From Membranipora membranacea (taxonomy: Eukaryota; Bryozoa; Gymnolaemata; Cheilostomatida; Membraniporidae), in contig OU612068.1 in assembly GCA_914767715.1 (NCBI GenBank), positions 6,012,001-6,076,000 of the forward strand: a stretch of DNA of 64,000 bases, read 5' to 3'. The notes beneath the pieces were generated by a model, which had not been told where the DNA came from, made no database searches, and was given only the letters and a program-made list of their open reading frames with translations. This document shows, in pieces, positions 41,901 through 56,900 of this stretch. Position numbers and translations under genes: made by a program. The stretch's first letter is position 1. Each line of letters opens with the position of its first letter.

Positions 41901-44900
41901 TTCCATCAATATATATGTAGTGTTGGAGTAATCATGAAGATCAAAAACTAGGCGTTTACTAAATTAAGCAAACAAGTCAACAGCAAAGCTCTGAATTCCA
42001 CCGGTAGGATAGTTAACTTACCCCTTTTGATGATGGGTTGGAGGTAGAGAGATTTCTGAGTAGTATAGACTGTAATTCTTCCATATGTTCAGATACAAAC
42101 TCTGTACATATATTTGTCTTCATTTTGCAAATGTTATCTAAAAATCTGTATCCTTTCTTCTGTAGTGTTCTATCGCTTCCCTGTAAGGGATAAAGGGAAA
42201 GAATTGAGCAAAGACACTTAGAATACCAAAGATGTTACTCTTGAACATTAAATTAATATAGAATTACTGATACCCTATTTGTTAAGAAGCAAGACGAGGG
42301 GGAAATGTAGCACTTTAGTTCAATGTTGTGGTCGGCATCTAAGGTATTGATGGATTTTTTGTCCAGTCAAGGAAGATTTCGACTACGGGTAAAAGCCAGT
42401 GAAAGTTGTGACATGTGACAAACTATCTACGACGAGATGTCAGCAGAGTTATATTTTTATTTACCTCTATAAGAGGAGCCACATATTTACAGACTTGAGA
42501 TATTCTATCCTTATCCACATAAAGCACCATACTAATAGATAGATCCATAATAGCATTACGTCTGAACTTAGGCAGCTCTTCATCACCTGTCAGCTTATCC
42601 ATACATTTATCAAAGAAAGAGTTCACCATCTACAAGCAATAACAGGATGGATGGTGTGAGAAATTATAGGATACCACCGTATTAATATATAATATCTGAT
42701 AAATTAATTGATACTACATATTTAGGGTCACCAATGACCTGAAACGATAATCGGTACATTCTTGGGGACTCAATATTTTGTTCTGGGTGTAGGTTAACAG
42801 TTGATGGAAATTATAAGCAGGTCATATGCCACAGGGTACTCTACATAATATAGAAACTGTATGGTTTCAATACGGCCAAATATTAGTTATGCTTTTATTA
42901 TGTTATTTGACTTTGTATTGATTTGCAAGATTATCAAAGAGTCATTGTAATATCACTTTGTTACATTTTTTAAGTTTACCTGTTGATCGGTGACTTTGAG
43001 GAAATCTCTGACTGTATCTATCACAACCTGATGAATTTCTGATCCCTCGTTTTCCTCTGATGTGTACACATTGAACAGTATGGGCAGATAATTCTTAGCG
43101 TATTTACCGAGCTCTGTCTGGTACTCCTCTGTTGTATCATAAAACATAACAGTTAAGACTCTATGGCTTTTTTTTTGGAGATATTCAGTGGTATTTTATT
43201 CTGAAGATATCAATGAGAACAATGGATACAATGAACAAGACGACTATAATACTGAGCCATAACTACACACCATTATCCTCTGGGGAGTTCACTAATTTCC
43301 TCAGACCAGTCAAGCAGTGCTTCCTCAGGTCGGTCATATCTGATATAGCTTGTCCGAGAGTCTTTGCCAAACTCTTAAATGACTACAAATATAATGTTGT
43401 TAATGATACATGATGCAGCATAGAAGCACAATCAGTAAAGGTCGTCTTCTCACAACAATAGAGGGGACAACTTTATAGTGACAAGCGGCAAAAATGGAAC
43501 ACAAACTGATTAGCATAACCATCTGCCTCGAGTGATATACTGTCGCCCATTATGTATATTACCTTCGTAAGGTCAGTTGGTTTAGTACAGAAGGCAGGTA
43601 ACAACGCCCACATCTGGTGCACTAAAGCCCCATATACTTTCTGCTGAATGATATTGCCTGCAGTCTCATGTTTCTGAGCTATATCTCTACATTTAGCAGC
43701 TAATGGCAGGAAGTATTGTGTGAAGAAAGCTAGTTCTGTGTGTGAGATGTATGTAGTGAGGATCGGCATGAGCCATGATCGTCTGATATCTTCACCAGTT
43801 ACGCTGTAAACATAATAAATACATTATAGATCCGATATATGATTACATATGGTTACATAAAAATTGGTACTGGTACATAACAGATATTTTACAAATAAGA
43901 GTTCCAAACCCGAATCCCTTGAGGAAAACAAAACAAAAAAGGAACATAAATATACCATTGAGAAGAAAATAATAAATACAATTTACAGAAGCTAGAATTG
44001 GGGTGTAATCATGTTACCAAATCATAAGCTGGTCACAAGTCTCATTATTTCAAGCCTGTGCAAAATGGCCAAGTTCCCCTCATGCGAATTGTTTATCTGG
44101 GGCATTCGAGGCAGTGAGATGGAACAGGTTATATAGATACTTTATGATATTAGTAGACTTACCTGAGCTCAAGAGGGATCGCAGACATGACAGCTTTAGG
44201 ACCGAGATATCTGACAGCTGATCCTATAGCTCTATCTAACTCTGCCTTATATGTGAACTCTGGATTATCTCTTAAATCTGCTATTGTAGGCAACATCTAA
44301 AATAACAGAAACACTGGTTAAGTGGTCAAATAGAATAGTCAATATATTTAACAAAAACAATCAAGCTTATGAAATGCCATGATTTAAATTGCTCGTTCTG
44401 CAAGTTGACCAACAAAGATCCTCTTGTCTGCCGAGGGAGGGGAGTGTGGTTTTTGAGTAGTTGTCTGAAGTCATTGGACTTTTCCGAGGGGTGGATATAT
44501 AGTCGAAGTTAATTGCTGAACTCACCTTTGTTAATGGTCTGGTGCAACTACTCCCAAGAGCTTCAAATAATGTAGAGAGTACTTGTAATGAAAGACTCCA
44601 GCTAGCATGGTACTGATATCCTAGTGTAGATTGTAGTGACTGTAGGACTTTAGATAGTGGCCCAGTGGACTGTGTGTTGTGGGTCTCCATCACATCTGAA
44701 TCTATCACCCCCAAACATCCAACTATGGTAGACTACAAATAAACAGGAAATAACATAGGAGAATAATTTATAAACAGTATTAGGTTTGTAGTCTGAACAA
44801 CTTTTTTAGTATGTGTGAAACACCATAAAAGTACTGAAGTAAATGTTAAGCTCTGCAACACTTTGTTAAATCTGTGTTTTCTTGGGTTTTTTTTCTGTTT

Positions 44901-47900
44901 CTCCAACCTGGACACATCAATGGACATCAGTGACATCAATGTATTTATTTCACTTTCTATTTTCTGTGCAAACAAAACAGTGAACTAGGAAAACTGAAAT
45001 CACTTCATATATTAGTTGCCTGCTGATGGCTATATATCCAAAATGCGATGAATAGCTTCAGAAAATGTCTGAATTAACTAGTGAGTTGTTACCTTGAGAG
45101 TGACCGCGGCGGCAGTTGTATTTTCTGTTCTCTGAGATAAGAGAGCTTTCAGACAAGTGCTTACAAATCTAGGCAGATGTGACAAACACAACTCACTATC
45201 ATTCCTGCAAAAATAGTCACACAATTCGTTAGATTCTTGACCGGGTCCTTAACCTGCCAATTGATGTATGTACATCACAAAACACACAATACCAATTCCT
45301 AGTACGAATTGGCAGAGGAAAGACTTTGAATTACAATGTTCAATACTCATTATCAAGCTACATAACATTATCCTCAAAACTGTTCTTGGTAAGTTAGAAT
45401 AAAACCACATCATTCCAGAAGCGTAATATTTCCTACATGCATCATAAGATCATATAACGAGGTCTCCTGCCATCTAAGAGAAAGTTCATACTGTACCCCA
45501 ACACCCCCTCCATGGTTTGCAGTGGGTTCCTGGTTGATTTGGGTGAATCTCACAGAGACAGGTATGACTTACTTGACCAGATTGATATGTGCATTCTCCA
45601 CAACCAACAACCACGCAGGCATCATCTGTATATCGTTTACGCTAGGCAAGAAATCGTACATCGCCTGTAGAGAAGTAGAATGTATCATTGAAACAGCTTG
45701 ACTTGGTCTGACTGATACAAATTAAAGTATGGTTTTGAACATGAACAAGAACTTAAAATAACCGGGTTAACTAAACAGTCTTTAAAATATATTGAATGTT
45801 GATACAACATATTACTGGACTTACTGTGATTATTTTGGCGTTGAGGTCAGCACTCAGTCTTTCTGGGGGTGGATGGCTGTAGAACAGTGAATTCAGTATC
45901 TCCAAACAGACACCTTTCAATACCTGCAGCAAAAACAATTCATGTGGTAATTCAAAAAAATGAGCACTGATCAAAGCAGCAATAAACTGAAAAGCGATGT
46001 GAACTTCAACAGGAATGAAAAAAGGGAGAAGAAAACTCCACAGCCCCACTGTTGTTGCATAAAAAATTCCAATTCAGATGTAGTTGGAAGGAATTTTTTC
46101 TCATCCTCGGAGTATTCAGCAAGTTTTATATGCACAAAGGCAGAGATATTATAACATGCACTGACTGACCAGGTTATTTAGAGACATAAGCCTCAGCACC
46201 GTCTCACATGAAGACTTGATATTTGCTTTAGGGAAGCAGCCAATCACGTCCTTGATTAGCTGTAACAGGTGTATGATATCACTGCACTCCGCTACGTCTA
46301 TAAAATAAACAGTGTACAATATTAAGTTGAAAAATGAGTTGGTATACGAAAGCTTCATCTATTGGAACCTGACAACTTTTAATGCATTAAAGTTTCCAAA
46401 TAATGGAAAATACACCAAAAGTGTACAACGTTAATTAAATGAGAGTCAGACATGATTCCCATACAATTGTTGAATGATTACAATGAGCCCGTACCATGTA
46501 AGATTTTATAACAATACAATTTGTCAATCAAAGAAGGTATAAATATAAGTTATATTCCATCAAAAATTAGAATATCAGAATCACCTGATCACACAGTACA
46601 CCCAAGAAACGTTTGTCACAAGTTGCTTTGACTATTGTTTTATTTATAGAGTGCAATCTGCTGTTAGTTGAAGTCATACATTCTGGTCCTTTTTCACTGT
46701 ACCCACCTTTAGTTTTCTGGATGAGGGAGTTGTTAAGGAGTTTCTGTACTTGCTCGATGCAATATTTCTCTGTAATGCCAGCAGCAGGGTGAACCTCAAC
46801 AACACCATCTCTAACAATATCACTACCTCGTAGGATAACTGTTACAGCTTGTCGTACTGCCTTCCTTACCTATAAATATAATATTATCTAAATTCAATTT
46901 AAGTCACACTTCCATACTAGCAAGTATAGAATCCTGCACAGACAATGAACTGGAAGAGAGGAATGAGAATGAGAAATAAATTGTGATACGATTATCTTCA
47001 TTGCATTGCTTTCCCCTATGCAAACTTAAAAAAGATTCAACTTCATGAAAAGAAAACATGAAGCGCAGCAGCAGCCTGGGAACCCTGGCTTTGCTCTTGT
47101 TTTGTAGGTGAAGATTCCACAAATATGTTTAAATGGTGATTGGGGTCAAAAATGGCGGATGAATGCGTTGTTTGGTTGGACTCTTACCTTTGGTTTAGAA
47201 TAGCAGGCGAACATGAGAAGACTATGATAGATGGATTGTGTGGTGGATTGTTTCCAAGTTGCTACATCCTGTGCTCTCAACGCCGTAGTTAAACAGGTTA
47301 TCAACTGCAACAAAAATACAGTTTCCAAATAAGAGTAATGTGCTCACAAAAATGACATACTGTGAGACAGCGGGCAGATTATATATATATACTTTTATTG
47401 TCAGCAACAATACATTATTACATATGTTTTTCATGATGTGACATAAATGGCAAAAAAGAAAAATGATATAAACAAAGGTTCAACAAAAAATAAGACTACG
47501 CCAATAAACTGAAAAAATGTTGCATTAGCCTTTTCTTAAACATATTCAAAGTAAGAGTGCTTCTCAATGTAGAGGGTAAAATATTAAAGTTTGTTGCTAA
47601 TTTGTGGTTTAAGTTGTCTAATGGAGGTTTAAGTAAGTGTGTATCTCTTCTTGGAAATCGGTGTGGTAACAAAAAATTACCACCCTTTATCCAGGAAACA
47701 CTATGTCAAGATAGTGCTATAGAAAGTATCTCAGGGTGAGAGAACGGTATAGATGTTGTTGTTATTGTTGTAACAAACTAGTGCCAGTATTCATACAAGC
47801 ATACTAGAATACTCCACTTACTTTAGATATGAGAGCGGATCCTTCGTTAGCAGCGTGTTTCTCGATCAACGACATCAAAACTTTGGATATCTCATCAAAC

Positions 47901-50342
47901 TTTGCTTGGAGGATATTCCTTGGTAGTCTGAAATGCAACCATTGATATATTATCCTGATGAAACACAACAAATCAAGCATCAGGAGGGTTCACAGACAAA
48001 TTTAATGGTGATATAAATATGTAAAAAATATTTATAGTCAGTCATGTGTAGAATGTTAGCTTAAATCAGACGTCTCCCACTTGCCGCAATATGTGAACAG
48101 ATTGAACAGAAGAATAAAAGATATGAGCACAATGCTAACACGTTGATGCTCCATATTGTAAGACTACAGAACTAGTTTTCTTACTTTTTGAGCACCAGAC
48201 TGAGCAGGTACATAGTTGCACTGAGAACTGTAGAATCTTCTGTGCTTTCAACAGTTGTCATCTAAAAATGGGAGATGATTTTATGAAATGAAAAAAACAT
48301 TTCTAACATTACAAGGCAGGCATTGGAGGCAGATGAAAAGATGACAAAAATGACATCTCAGATACATGTAATCTATACAATATTACAATAAGGTCAGAAT
48401 GATGCACCACTAGTAAAGTAAACTTCTGAGAGGTCTGTTATGGCTTCAAAGTAGTCTATCATATACAAAAGAATTTTTGTTTCGTTTCTGCAACAATTTA
48501 TTGTATTTAAAATAAATACACTAAATTTGTGAAATAAAATAAAGCAGCGGCATAGTCAGATTCGTCCGGGACTATTGTGGCAACCATCCAACGAAGGATA
48601 ATAGTAAAATAGAAGTAGTGACAGCGGGAGGGGATCACCGTGACAAATCGAATGAATATGATAATACATCGCGATCGTACGACAACGATTCAGATTCTTG
48701 GCTCAATGACATTGGCATCAGTGACATAAAAAAATATGAAATTCAGTCTACTTACTAAAATGGCAAAATATTCCACTTCGGTTTCTTGACCTCCTTGAGT
48801 TTTTATTATTTCTGTCACAGCCGCCAGAACAGCCAGCACCTGTAAAGAGAGCTTAGTGATATACAAGAGCACTTTAGGGTAATATTGGCTTATCTTTTGC
48901 TAGAGTAGTTTAGATCTCCTTTAGGGGAGTTGAAACATACATATAACGACTTCCAAGGCTTCTGAGATCATAAGGCCAACTAACATTTTATTGCAGCATC
49001 ATTGATGCAGCATTTAATATTGCAACAAACCTCTTTGTGCACGGCGTCATTCTGCCAGTTCTGGTGCACTTTGTTAAACGTCTTGTTTGTGCACTCTGTA
49101 TAGTTTGTTGCCCAAGTCTTGAATGTAGCGGTATCATCCTGCTGTTCAATAATATCCGAGTTTTCAGCATCGTGTTTGGATAGGGCTGAGGCTGTCAGCT
49201 GACTTGGTCCTGAAAATAGAAAACCAAATATACACGAATAAGCTATGTTTTTTGCACTTATAGAAACTTCATTTCTGCGACATGTTATCATTTATTCATG
49301 GAAATTTAGCCATGACCCCTACTATGCACTAATACATTACGACACCTCCACACAGTGCATGTCACTTATTTCACTACTAGTGTAACAGAAGATGTGTAGC
49401 CTAGCTATCTGCTATTGCAGGTACAGACCACCAGTTATACGTTAACACACCCCAGGACAAATTGCATTACAGTAACATAGCCAAAACTATGTCTACGAAC
49501 ACAATTTTAGTCTGTTTCAAGATAAATTAAATTATGCTTACATGATGTGGAGTATAAATTGTGTCAACCTACATCAATTGCGATTGTTGTCACAATAATG
49601 AAAGGCTAGACTATCCACAGAGGTCGATGACAGACCTCGGGTTGGGCCTGCAGATTTGGTTCATGAAGTTCATGGATATTGGGAAACGCTTTGTTGAGCA
49701 TGAAAGGGAGCGTACATTGTGTATATACTTATGATGATCCCTATACCAATATACTGACAAATTAATTTACGTAAAAGCAACTTCACTTGACTTTTGAATC
49801 TGGGAATAATTAATTAATGAAAGACTAACAACAACGTCTTCCATTTTTTGATACAAACTGAATTGTTTCCAACTCCACTCTTAAGGCTCATCGTACATGG
49901 GCCAACAAGAACAAGCAAGAGTTACTTCTTGTTGGCCCATGCAAGATGAGCCTAACCACCAAGGAAGGAGTGTCAGTGGAGTTCAAGAGAGAGGGCTTGG
50001 CAAAGAATTTATTGGTGTTATAATTGATGATATTATTATTTAGGGATGATGTTAATTTACTGATGAGGGACAATTCAAGAGCAAGCTTGAAGACTAATAG
50101 TAACTAGGTTCAGTTTGCTTCAGACTTAGTTAAGTTTAGAAATATTATTAAATGTTATTTATGTAGATGATGATTGAATTAGTTCTGTTATTAATTATTT
50201 TTTTCTGACCTGCTGATAGTGATGGACTGAGGAATCTGCCTTTGGCTGCTGCTCTGTGTTTCTTAGTCTCGGGGTTGCTGCTTGAACTGTGGCCTTTCTT
50301 CCATCTTTTGGCCTTACTTTTTGCTGTGGTTGGTTTCTTCAT
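35916..50342 (-). CDS. RRP12: RRP12-like ribosome biogenesis and nuclear export factor (1296 aa, 30 exons)
   Basis: HEAT/ARM-repeat protein needed for pre-40S/60S maturation and export. Exons in coding order: 50342-50210, 49209-49031, 48839-48756, 48261-48185, 47927-47822, 47304-47188, 46869-46707, 46297-46170, 45923-45825, 45664-45573, 45204-45093, 44732-44526, 44296-44163, 43803-43563, 43382-43271, 43128-42980, 42629-42465, 42180-42022, 41611-41419, 40951-40842, 40507-40396, 40137-40002, 39733-39560, 39153-38987, 38306-38175, 37792-37728, 37617-37551, 37249-37161, 36470-36388 and 36021-35916. The 3891 bases stay in frame at all 29 joins. Landmarks shared with human RRP12 (1297 aa): N-terminal [81 protein letters not shown], the acidic [11 protein letters not shown] segment, and the basic tail with [11 protein letters not shown] and [12 protein letters not shown]. 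It ends convergently with beta-TrCP. Confidence 0.95.
49885..49952. repeat. near-perfect palindrome in RRP12 intron 1
   Basis: GGCTCATCGTACATGGGCCA and the following bases to about 49911 are repeated inverted up to 49952, with a loop of about 14 bases and only a small bulge. Beyond it, AACTCCACT (49870-49878) and AGTGGAGTT (49975-49983) form a second, outer arm. The whole 49870-49983 stretch looks like a small fold-back transposon with nested arms. Confidence 0.65.
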
Positions 50343-53300
50343 GATAGCAATAGGCCTGCAATATATCTAGCAACAATTTACTCTACTCAAGACAGATCCA
50401 GCATGTCAATACACCTCAAGCTTCACATGTGGTCTGAGCAAAATTGATAATCTGCAGAAAATCTAGAAATTATTTCTGCAGATTACAGTTCAAATCAAAA
50501 GGTCATTCTCAAATCCTACAGCGAGCGGAATCTTTTACTACATTTAAAAAATGACCTCCATTTTGTGAACAGGTAAAATTCTCACAAAATACATGTTTCT
50601 AATGAAACTGCTTGAGCCCTTACCATGAGCCATATGAAAGTATATGACAGCCCTCAGCAGTAACATCGACATATCTTCCAGAAGTTAGAATGAGTATTCA
50701 TGTTTGCTATCAGGTTTGAGGCCAGTTAAAGTAGTGTCAGGATTTGGTTTGGCTGTCTCAAAAAAGGGGCACTTGCAGAGACCTGTCACTCCATATAATA
50801 GCTGTCCAGCTGGCACCATCGTCTTTTGATCCCTGTGAATTTGAGAACTCTTGATGAAACCTAGCGCTTAATGGTTGACACCATCTCATGAATATATCAA
50901 TCTGCTGTGTACATCATTCTTGCCCATGTATATACACACTCACTGCAGTATGAAAAGTAGTAATGTGTGATTTGTATCTGTCTGATATATATTGTATATA
51001 TGTATTGTTCATAACTCAAAAAGATATTTGTGACCATATCTGAATGTATACAACCTTGCTTGGTGTCTGAGCTGGTGGTCTGAGGAGCAGAAAGTTGACT
51101 ATGTATCATGATCTATGGCCACAACGCCTGCTTCAAACACGCAGCAACATCCGATCCATGTGTGAACAATCATAGTGACAGTCAAGACGCTGCTGTCATA
51201 ATGCCCTGTTGTTAGCCTTCTCTCACGATTCTACTGTGAAAAACCATTCTAACTGTACTAAAGAATGCCCCTGAAGTAAGAACTTGTTCCTGGTAGTACC
51301 TTCGTCCATATCGTGTATCGTCATCACCCCATTACATCACATACCTAAATTTACTCTTTAGATTCATATGTTGTTACATTATACATTCTTTTATAGATAT
51401 GTCAAGGTGATGCTATAGCCACCCTTACTAAAACACTATAAAGGAAATCAAGTTGTAACTTCTCCGCTTTTGCTCACTTGATAAAAAGGTAGGCCTGTGT
51501 AATCGATATCTGAGTGGCGTGTTCCAGTATCAACCTAATATTCCTCATATGACTACAGATCAACAATCATACATGTGAACCCTTTCTCAGAATCCAGCCA
51601 CTTTGGTGACAAATATTAAGTGTTGTATATATATATACCTAGGTATGTGCGTCATTCAGAGATATTATAATGGTAAAACAGTTGAGGGCATGAACATTTA
51701 GGCATTTTAAAGATAATGCAGAGATTTTTCCTAGCAGCCCTCATGTAAACATAATTCAGATGTAGTGACCTGGAATATCCATGGACAAAAGTTTTCGAGT
51801 TTATTGTAGGCCCATGTAGAACTGAAATTCAAAATTTTAACATTTTTTCATCTCCGCAATATTTATTCTTCCTCAGCCTTCCAGTTTGTAAAGCTAGTCA
51901 TTTATATGCATAATAGTTACTCATTGTATTATTCATGTTACCCACCCTGCTTGCATATCAGGTTGTAATCTTGCAATATTGGTTATGTAACTGTGTTAAC
52001 AATTGCATTTAAATGTCCTTGAATCAATGGTTTGTTATGGCAGCACATTATGTAAGCTGCCCATCTATTTGTTCACCTATTATAATTATTCAGTTGTGCC
52101 TATTCTATTCTCTACTTCCTGCTTTATGACTCTCTCAGATATGTTACCACACATATCAGATTAGAGCAGGTAGTTCAAATTACTCAAAAATGCAAAAAAA
52201 CTGATCGATCTTTTGTGTGCCACGGGTTGCCAACCATACATTTAATCTTTTCTCAGCCTAGTGGTTAGTTTCATAATGTTTAGATGACGTAATATCTTAT
52301 TGGCGCAACATTTCCTTTCAATTTCACCGCCGTTTATATAGGCCTGATATAGGCCAATATCTTTAGATATTAAGGATGTCTGATTTTCAATAACTGGTCT
52401 CTCATTCTCAGTTTATAAATTCCTAAACTGTTGATAATTACAAAACTTATCAATCAGTAATTGGAGTAGAAAATCGGCTCCTGTTTTGGAAGCCTCCACA
52501 AATCGTTCACCATTCTAGACCTTCATAAAAACTGTGCTTGTCTACACTTAGCCCACTTCCCTGCTATCTATTTAATCACGTATACAGGGTTCTCTGATGT
52601 CATCATCGAAATACAGCGTTGATATTGGCAACGTTCCAATCAATGCTAAACCATAATAACAATTCTTTTACGCTTATTGTTAGCACACGCAGGTTATAGC
52701 TTTACTGCAGTTGCCTTCTATCCTATTAGCTCCTCATTGATCTGAGTTTGGCTGTGATTTCTTAGCTTCGCTGTACATTGAGTATGCGTCGTGTATCTGC
52801 TGGCAGGGTAGTTGCAGTAGTTTGTGCTATTGAGAATCCGCATTTCTGAGAAGTGTTTCTGTTTTGGCTGGTCACAAATATCAGCTTCCAATGGCAGCGG
52901 CTTGTTTTCATTAGTATGATTATTGATTAATATCTTGATGTTATGACCGTATTGTCTGGCCAGCTATGTTCAGCTGCTTGTGTTGGCTACTTCTTCTAGC
53001 ACTTGTATTAATCAGCTTTTACACTTTTGTCTGATGCTCTATGTTACGCTTTTATCGCTAGCTCGTTAGTTTCGAAACTGCCTTGAGATTCTCATATTGG
53101 TTGTTGTATTATTGGATAGGGTGAGGTTGTCACAGATTGCTAAATTCCATATAAGGATGCTGTTGGTTTATTTCATCATGGGTGACCAGTTAGTTTTTGA
53201 ACCGCAATCCTGCCTGTTTTGGTAAATGACCTTGGCCAACATTTTAGTGCTTGCTTTACATTCTAGATAACCCGGTTCAGCGTATTCAGTGGTTTGTTGA

Positions 53301-53953
53301 TGAGTTGGCATCTTGACATCCTTATCATTGCTTAGGCTAGTAGTTCAGTTCAAGCTGTTATTGGAAATCATTGAAGCGCTAAAATGTGATACAAAACAAG
53401 TAGTGAGCCTGTCTAATGTACGCTTAGGCGCCTTTATCTGGCCTTTATCATGTCTGATGCCTGGCTTCTCAGGTGGTCTACAGCTTAGCTGGAATTCTTT
53501 TTGCCTCTCCATTTCATTTGATTGAACTCATAATTTTGAGTTGAGCTATGTGGGGTGTTTGCATTGGGCTAGAAGTGTCAAAACTTTTCTGAAATTAGTC
53601 CAGATAATATTATATCCTTATCTGTTGGTTTTGAAAAGTTTCTCACTCTTGTTAGTTATAACCTATTCAGGGATCAGACAACTAAGGCTCACTTTGATTA
53701 TCGGAACCTCATCATTTTTGAACATTTCACATTTGGTAGATCTGTGATGACTCAGTGCAGCACAGGTTATGACCTAAGTTCTACACAGCTTCCGTATTGA
53801 TTAGTCGTTCACACAATGTTTCTGTTGTCATTTCAGGTGTCTTTGGTCTCTGGTCACATCAAGAGGGAGAGTGAGCATAGAATGGACGAGCTGACCAGGC
53901 CGTGAGCTGATACTGATCTTGTTATAAAGGCGTACACATATTGTTGCGAGAAG
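50343..53953. promoter_or_regulatory. divergent upstream region of RRP12 and the AT-hook gene
   Basis: 3.6 kb without a supported coding gene. It should contain the RRP12 promoter (right of 50342 on the minus strand) and the promoter plus 5' UTR exon(s) of the AT-hook gene. A good acceptor (TTTCAG, 53831-53836) suggests that the ATG-bearing exon begins at 53837 and that an upstream non-coding exon exists. A short TA run lies near 51630. Open frames at 53313-53747 look random. Confidence 0.45.
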
Positions 53954-56900
53954 ATGAACGGCAACTACGGAGATATGTTCCCATCTGGTGGTGGAGGCAA
54001 CCGAGGACAGGACAACATGTCTGATCATCAGACACAACAGAATCAGCTCATGAACACACTTCGAGCCTTACAGCAACAAGTGAGTCATTGTCTCATCAAC
54101 CACTACTTGATAGTCGATAACAGCTACAGCCAGAACTAGGTCAACAAGTTAGCACTGATTATATCTGGTTATTCGATTCAGTCACCATGACTTTTTCTTG
54201 TGACAGCTATTTTCAATCATATATATATTATTGGATATCCAGCTGAAATCACATTATACGCTATAAGTATTTCCTCCTTCTACGCATACATTGTATTGTT
54301 ATGAAAATGGCGGCCATTATTATCAAGCGCCTAATCTTTCATGATCAAGCTAAGTGCCTATTTATTTTTGAGTGATTGTTAGTTGTATGTATGTTCTGGT
54401 CAAACAGCTTCACTATCACAGGCAATAACAACTCATGCCACCATAGATAATTGATATGAGGGTTCGTATTTTCAGAGTTTTGTTACAATGCATGTGTTGA
54501 TTTTTAGGTAGGGACTATGCCCATGGATCAACAGCGATATGCAGCTTTAATGGCCTCACAGATGGGCTCTATGGGCGGCCAGCAGGCTATACACCCACAG
54601 CAACAGGTGGGCATGGCTCAATATCTCCAACAATATCAAAGACTCGCAGAAGCAAGATCGGCGGCAGCAGAACATCGGCGGCCTGATGTCAGCACACATG
54701 ACCTCCAGCAGCAACAATTGCAGAGAATGGCTATGCAGCAGCAGGCCCAGATAAACGCTCGGAGACCGCCACCAACATCACATCAACAACCTAAACCTCG
54801 GCCAGCTAATATCATTCCACATAAGTCAGCAGCGTCACAATATTCTAATAAACCTTCGCTGCATGCATATCAACAGTACGGGCAACAACCACAGCAACAG
54901 GCCCATCCAAACACTGACACTACATCGCAGGCGGCGATGAACAGTAATGCGAGGGCTATGAATGCAGCACCTGCTCATGCTCAGGCTGAGATGACACGCC
55001 CCATGTCTGCATCAGCTCAACAGCATCAGTCCAGCACTTTACCTCCTCAGTCACAGCATCATAGCATGGACTACTCGCAGGCTGCTCAGCAGCAGCCTGC
55101 ACCAGCAGCTCATATGGGCCTGCAGTCACAGCAGCAACAGCAGCAGAGAGTCCCCACCTCTCAGCCGCAGCCTCAGCAAGCCCACGACCATCAGCAGAGG
55201 TACGGGCAGGTACCCGACCCTATAGCTAGAGCACCACCTACTAATAGATACTTACCACTTAAAGCCATGCCTAGTAATCAACATCAGCCAACTCAGCAAC
55301 AGCAATCACAACATAGCCAGCAGCCCACATTATCACATCACAGTCCTCAACAACCCCCACCACAACCTGCGCCACAACAACAACAACCCAGCCCTAGAGA
55401 TCAGCAACATCATCAGCAGATGACTGCGGCTAGTAGTCATCTCACAGCACATAGTAACTCACCTCACATAGAAACTAGCCACTCTATAGACCAATCTAAG
55501 ATTCAGGCAGATCAGCTTGCCATGCAACAGTTACAGGCTGCTCGTAGGCCTACTAAACCTCCTAACAGGGCACCGCCGGCCTATGTTCCTATGAAAATGG
55601 ACTCTATGCGTAAAGCTAAAATGGCAGAGGAAATGGAACAGAGGTCTAGTGCTCAAACAAATGTGACTGAAACTCAGCCTAGTCTACCTTCAGAATCCGG
55701 GCATTCAGCGCCTCCGCAATCATCTCAACCACTGCGAAAGCCCAAACCGGCAACTAGGGTACCTTATAAAATGGACTCCATGCGAGCACAGGTACAAGAT
55801 AAACCTGAAGGGGGAAGTTTATCATCTTTTCTGGGTACTTCCTCTGCCCAAACTGGCTCTCAACCATCTTTGAACAGCCAGAGACAGTCAGCTGTTACTA
55901 GTACAGGTATGACTATTCTTTAGTTATTCCAGGTTATGATAACATCAGTTAAAATGCGCAGTAGGACTTTTTCTCATTATGTATTCCATAAAGTGACTGC
56001 GGCTAACCGCTCAATTCACATTATCAGTGTTGAAACTTGAAATTGAGTGTATTTAAGTAATTACTATTCATGTTGGGCTTACTAAGAGTTAATCGTAACC
56101 ATCATAGTCAGAGTCATCATCACTTGAGCCCTACTCAGACTTATCTACTATTTTGAATGTCTCTGGTTTAACAATCGTGATCTCTAGGCTTTAGAAAAGT
56201 AAAGGACCTCCATGTTGACCCATCCCCCCTTCAGTTGCTCATATTACTAAATTTGTGATTAAAGTAATGCTGGTACCGGACAACCACAAACCTACATCAA
56301 AACACCACATTCCGTAAGGTCAATAGTCATTATCAGGCCCTAGGCATACATTAATTATTGACTACTCACACATGTTATTTTAGGATAGGTGAAATCAGTT
56401 ACAAACCTATGCTGGTTTATACACTCTGCTGACATATTCCCTTACTATTGTTTCATTACCAGTCTTCTTATTGATTACATTATTACTGTTTATACAGTCA
56501 TCTATAGCCCTGTTTAGGCCTTAGTGTAATTAAACAACTACTACTTTTTCACACCAAGGCGAAATATTTTCACACAACCCTAAAATGTACCATCATGTCA
56601 CAATCAACACCATGTGTGGGTGTCACTGACAGTTGACGCTGAAATTAGATGAGAAATTCCATCTTAGTTTCCAATATATGAATAATCTTCTAGGTGAAAT
56701 GCCTTCTTCCCTATATTATGCATTTGTTTATTTTTAGATACCCAGAACTCAACTCCCACTCCTGAGGTGACTAAACCCCCGACATCAACGTTGTCCCAAC
56801 CCCCTCCACGTCCTGCCAATATTATCCCTCATAAGATGTCTGCGATGAGAAAACAGGCGGCAGCAGCCACTGAGAGTAGCAGCGCACCGTCGCAGCCCCC

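Noticed and set aside
53313-53747. Two plus-strand open frames upstream of the AT-hook gene
   Set aside because: Hydrophobic, low-information translations without splice support; more likely 5' flanking or UTR sequence.
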